Shown piece after piece: positions 62,801-64,000 of a stretch of 64,000 nt of DNA. Numbering within the stretch: the stretch's first letter is position 1; each line of letters begins with the position of its first letter. The notes beneath the pieces were generated by a model, which worked only from the letters and a program-made list of their open reading frames with translations, was not told where the DNA came from and made no database searches. The position numbers and the translations under genes are program-made. Source of the stretch: Panagrolaimus kolymaensis (lineage: Eukaryota; Nematoda; Chromadorea; Rhabditida; Panagrolaimidae); the NCBI GenBank assembly GCA_028622995.1, contig JAJQJQ010000051.1, positions 1,178,001-1,242,000 on the forward strand, given 5' to 3'.

Positions 62801-63777
62801 GTATGTATGTGCGTATGTATATTTTAAGCGAAAGAAAAGAAAATTCTCCCTAAAAAAAAAAGAAAATGGATAGGGAAGGATGTGAGTGACGCATTTTTGC
62901 GTTTTGCGGGTATATATTTAATTTGAAACAAAATAACCATCATCACAGCCGCTTCTGTGATTTTTGGAAAAAATGAGCGAAAAAGAAAGAGGAACGGAAA
63001 AAACAATAGCTTGAAAAGGCTAGGAAAAAATCGAAGCAATGAAGATGAAAGAAAGAGTAAAAGGTATTTTTGTTTGTAACTCAAAACTATTACAAGGTTA
63101 TTTGAATTTAATGAGAAAGGCGCGATAAAAAGTAAGTCTCATCATAGTTAAAAAAAAAGTAAGACTCATAATTTAATTTTGTGTAAACTCATCATTACTT
63201 TTCACATAATTTGAACTCATTAAAATCCTCGAATATCAAGATAAATGTGTCTCGAGAAAAAAAAAGCTTTAACCTTGACAATTCGGAGATAAATATAGCG
63301 AAGTTTTAGTGAATAAGCTTTAGCAACAACAAAAAAAAAAGGTCAAGGCCAAAAAAATAAGAAGCTAATACTCGAGCGAAGTAATTGGGTGGTATATGTA
63401 GTTTCAGAAAAAATAAAGAAAATAAATTTGGAATTATCAAAAAAAACTTTTAAATCAAAAAATTGCGCTAAATCTTTGTAATCAAAAAACATATTTTTTT
63501 GTTGTTGATTTTTAAACAATTCAAAGCTATCGTAATTCCTGTCACAAGAAAAATGCATTGCTTTCTTGGTTAATGGATTTAAACGAAAGCATTATGTAGC
63601 TAACAAGTTTTTTTTTGTTTATATTACATTACGTGAACAATTTCCCTTAAACAATTTAAGATCATCAGAAGCAATAATAAGCCTTGGAAATAAAACAAAC
63701 TAAATCCTTTTTTTAAACAAAACTAATCCCAACGTTTTAAAAAAAATTATATATATTCCATAGCTCAAAAAACCAAC

Positions 63778-63825
63778 CTCAAATTGATCAAAAATAGCTG
63801 TTCGATTCGATAATGGCTTGGACAT
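63778..63825 (-). CDS. Distal alternative first exon, probably of the TMCC gene
   Basis: ATG at 63825 opens 16 codons, MSKPLSNRTAIFDQFE, ending GAG|GTTGGT in phase 0. It fits the acceptor of TMCC exon 2 in the same way as the exon at 57547, which would make a 7-kb first intron. It could instead belong to an unseen gene, but no other minus-strand exon with a matching acceptor is recognised in between. Confidence 0.5.
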
Positions 63826-64000
63826 GATTGATACTTAAAATAAATAAATAAAATATTGTTTCACGTCGTTCTTTCTTTTTTGTTTATAAAAAAATAAATA
63901 TATTTGGGTGATATTTTTGACGGACGAAGGTAGAGAAAAAATAAAATAAAATATTCAATGATGAACTATTCGCATAATCGCTATTTCAAAAACCAAAACG
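63826..64000. other. Window end, no gene
   Basis: 175 bp of AT-rich sequence upstream of the distal minus-strand exon, probably its promoter or 5' UTR. Confidence 0.4.

Larger units (their letters stand above)
57131..63777. other. Large gene-poor region upstream of TMCC (probable first introns)
   Basis: 6.6 kb of AT-rich DNA. It contains the alternative TMCC exon at 57547-57630 and the 515-bp transposon at 59453-59967. Other open frames (57965-58195, 58318-58780, 60205-60622, 61297-61671, 62824-63084) are Phe/Lys/Ile-rich low-complexity translations with no domain or splice context. Confidence 0.5.

Noticed and set aside
63343..63558. 71-codon minus-strand frame starting MHFSCDRNYDSFELF
   Set aside because: The start looks protein-like but the frame drifts into Phe/Ser low complexity, with no splice signals and no family.

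Overview
The window is nuclear DNA from a very AT-rich nematode. The best evidence for this is a complete stomatin-family gene at 26.9-28.8 kb whose protein looks nearly identical to Caenorhabditis UNC-1. Other support comes from short GT..AG introns, consensus-like 3' splice sites 5-60 nt upstream of many start codons (as expected for spliced-leader trans-splicing), and worm-like forms of MCM7, Ran, RagC, CDK2, apyrase, a CTR copper transporter, a tetraspanin and TMCC. The species cannot be named from this sequence; a free-living or parasitic clade III-V worm would fit. Comparisons to known proteins are from memory, with no database search.

Layout. 1-245: 5' end of an unidentified minus-strand gene leaving the window. 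7.3-19.1 kb (possibly to 22.8 kb): a plus-strand SH3-DH-PH RhoGEF of the collybistin/Asef family, with several alternative 5' exons and huge introns. 23.76 kb: tRNA-Thr(AGT), minus strand. 26.9-28.8 kb: unc-1 (+). 31.6-32.9 kb: CANT1-type apyrase (+). 33.8-35.0 kb: CTR copper transporter (+), convergent with a small multi-pass membrane protein (-, 35.3-36.0 kb). 36.5-40.9 kb: a 1303-residue unrecognised protein (+). 41.9-50.1 kb: a minus-strand run of four genes, transcribed mcm-7, ran-1, ragc-1, tetraspanin, with gaps of about 230-590 bp, possibly partly operonic. 52.4-53.9 kb: CDK2-like kinase (+). 54.7-63.8 kb: TMCC coiled-coil membrane protein (-) with three alternative first exons.

Architecture is two-sided. 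From about 33.7 to 57 kb genes are dense with introns mostly of 45-100 bp. The left 32 kb and the last 7 kb are gene-poor, poly(A)/poly(T)-rich and carry most repeats.

Repeats are the most unusual content. A family of 47-bp units bounded by GATAGTAA and TTACTATC recurs about 17 times, only in the left 27 kb and often in tandem, with an almost invariant 39-nt distance between the two motifs. There are also four well-delimited non-autonomous inverted-repeat elements: one bounded by TTAA, one by TA inside an unc-1 intron, a GGTGC-rich hAT-like element with a perfect 8-bp target duplication, and a 515-bp element with a perfect 8-bp duplication that carries a tRNA-like A-box/B-box segment and a codon-like gene fragment.

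Functionally the right half holds cell-cycle and growth-control genes (mcm-7, ran-1, ragc-1, cdk2-like). The left half holds neuronal genes (unc-1, and a RhoGEF whose vertebrate relative acts at inhibitory synapses).
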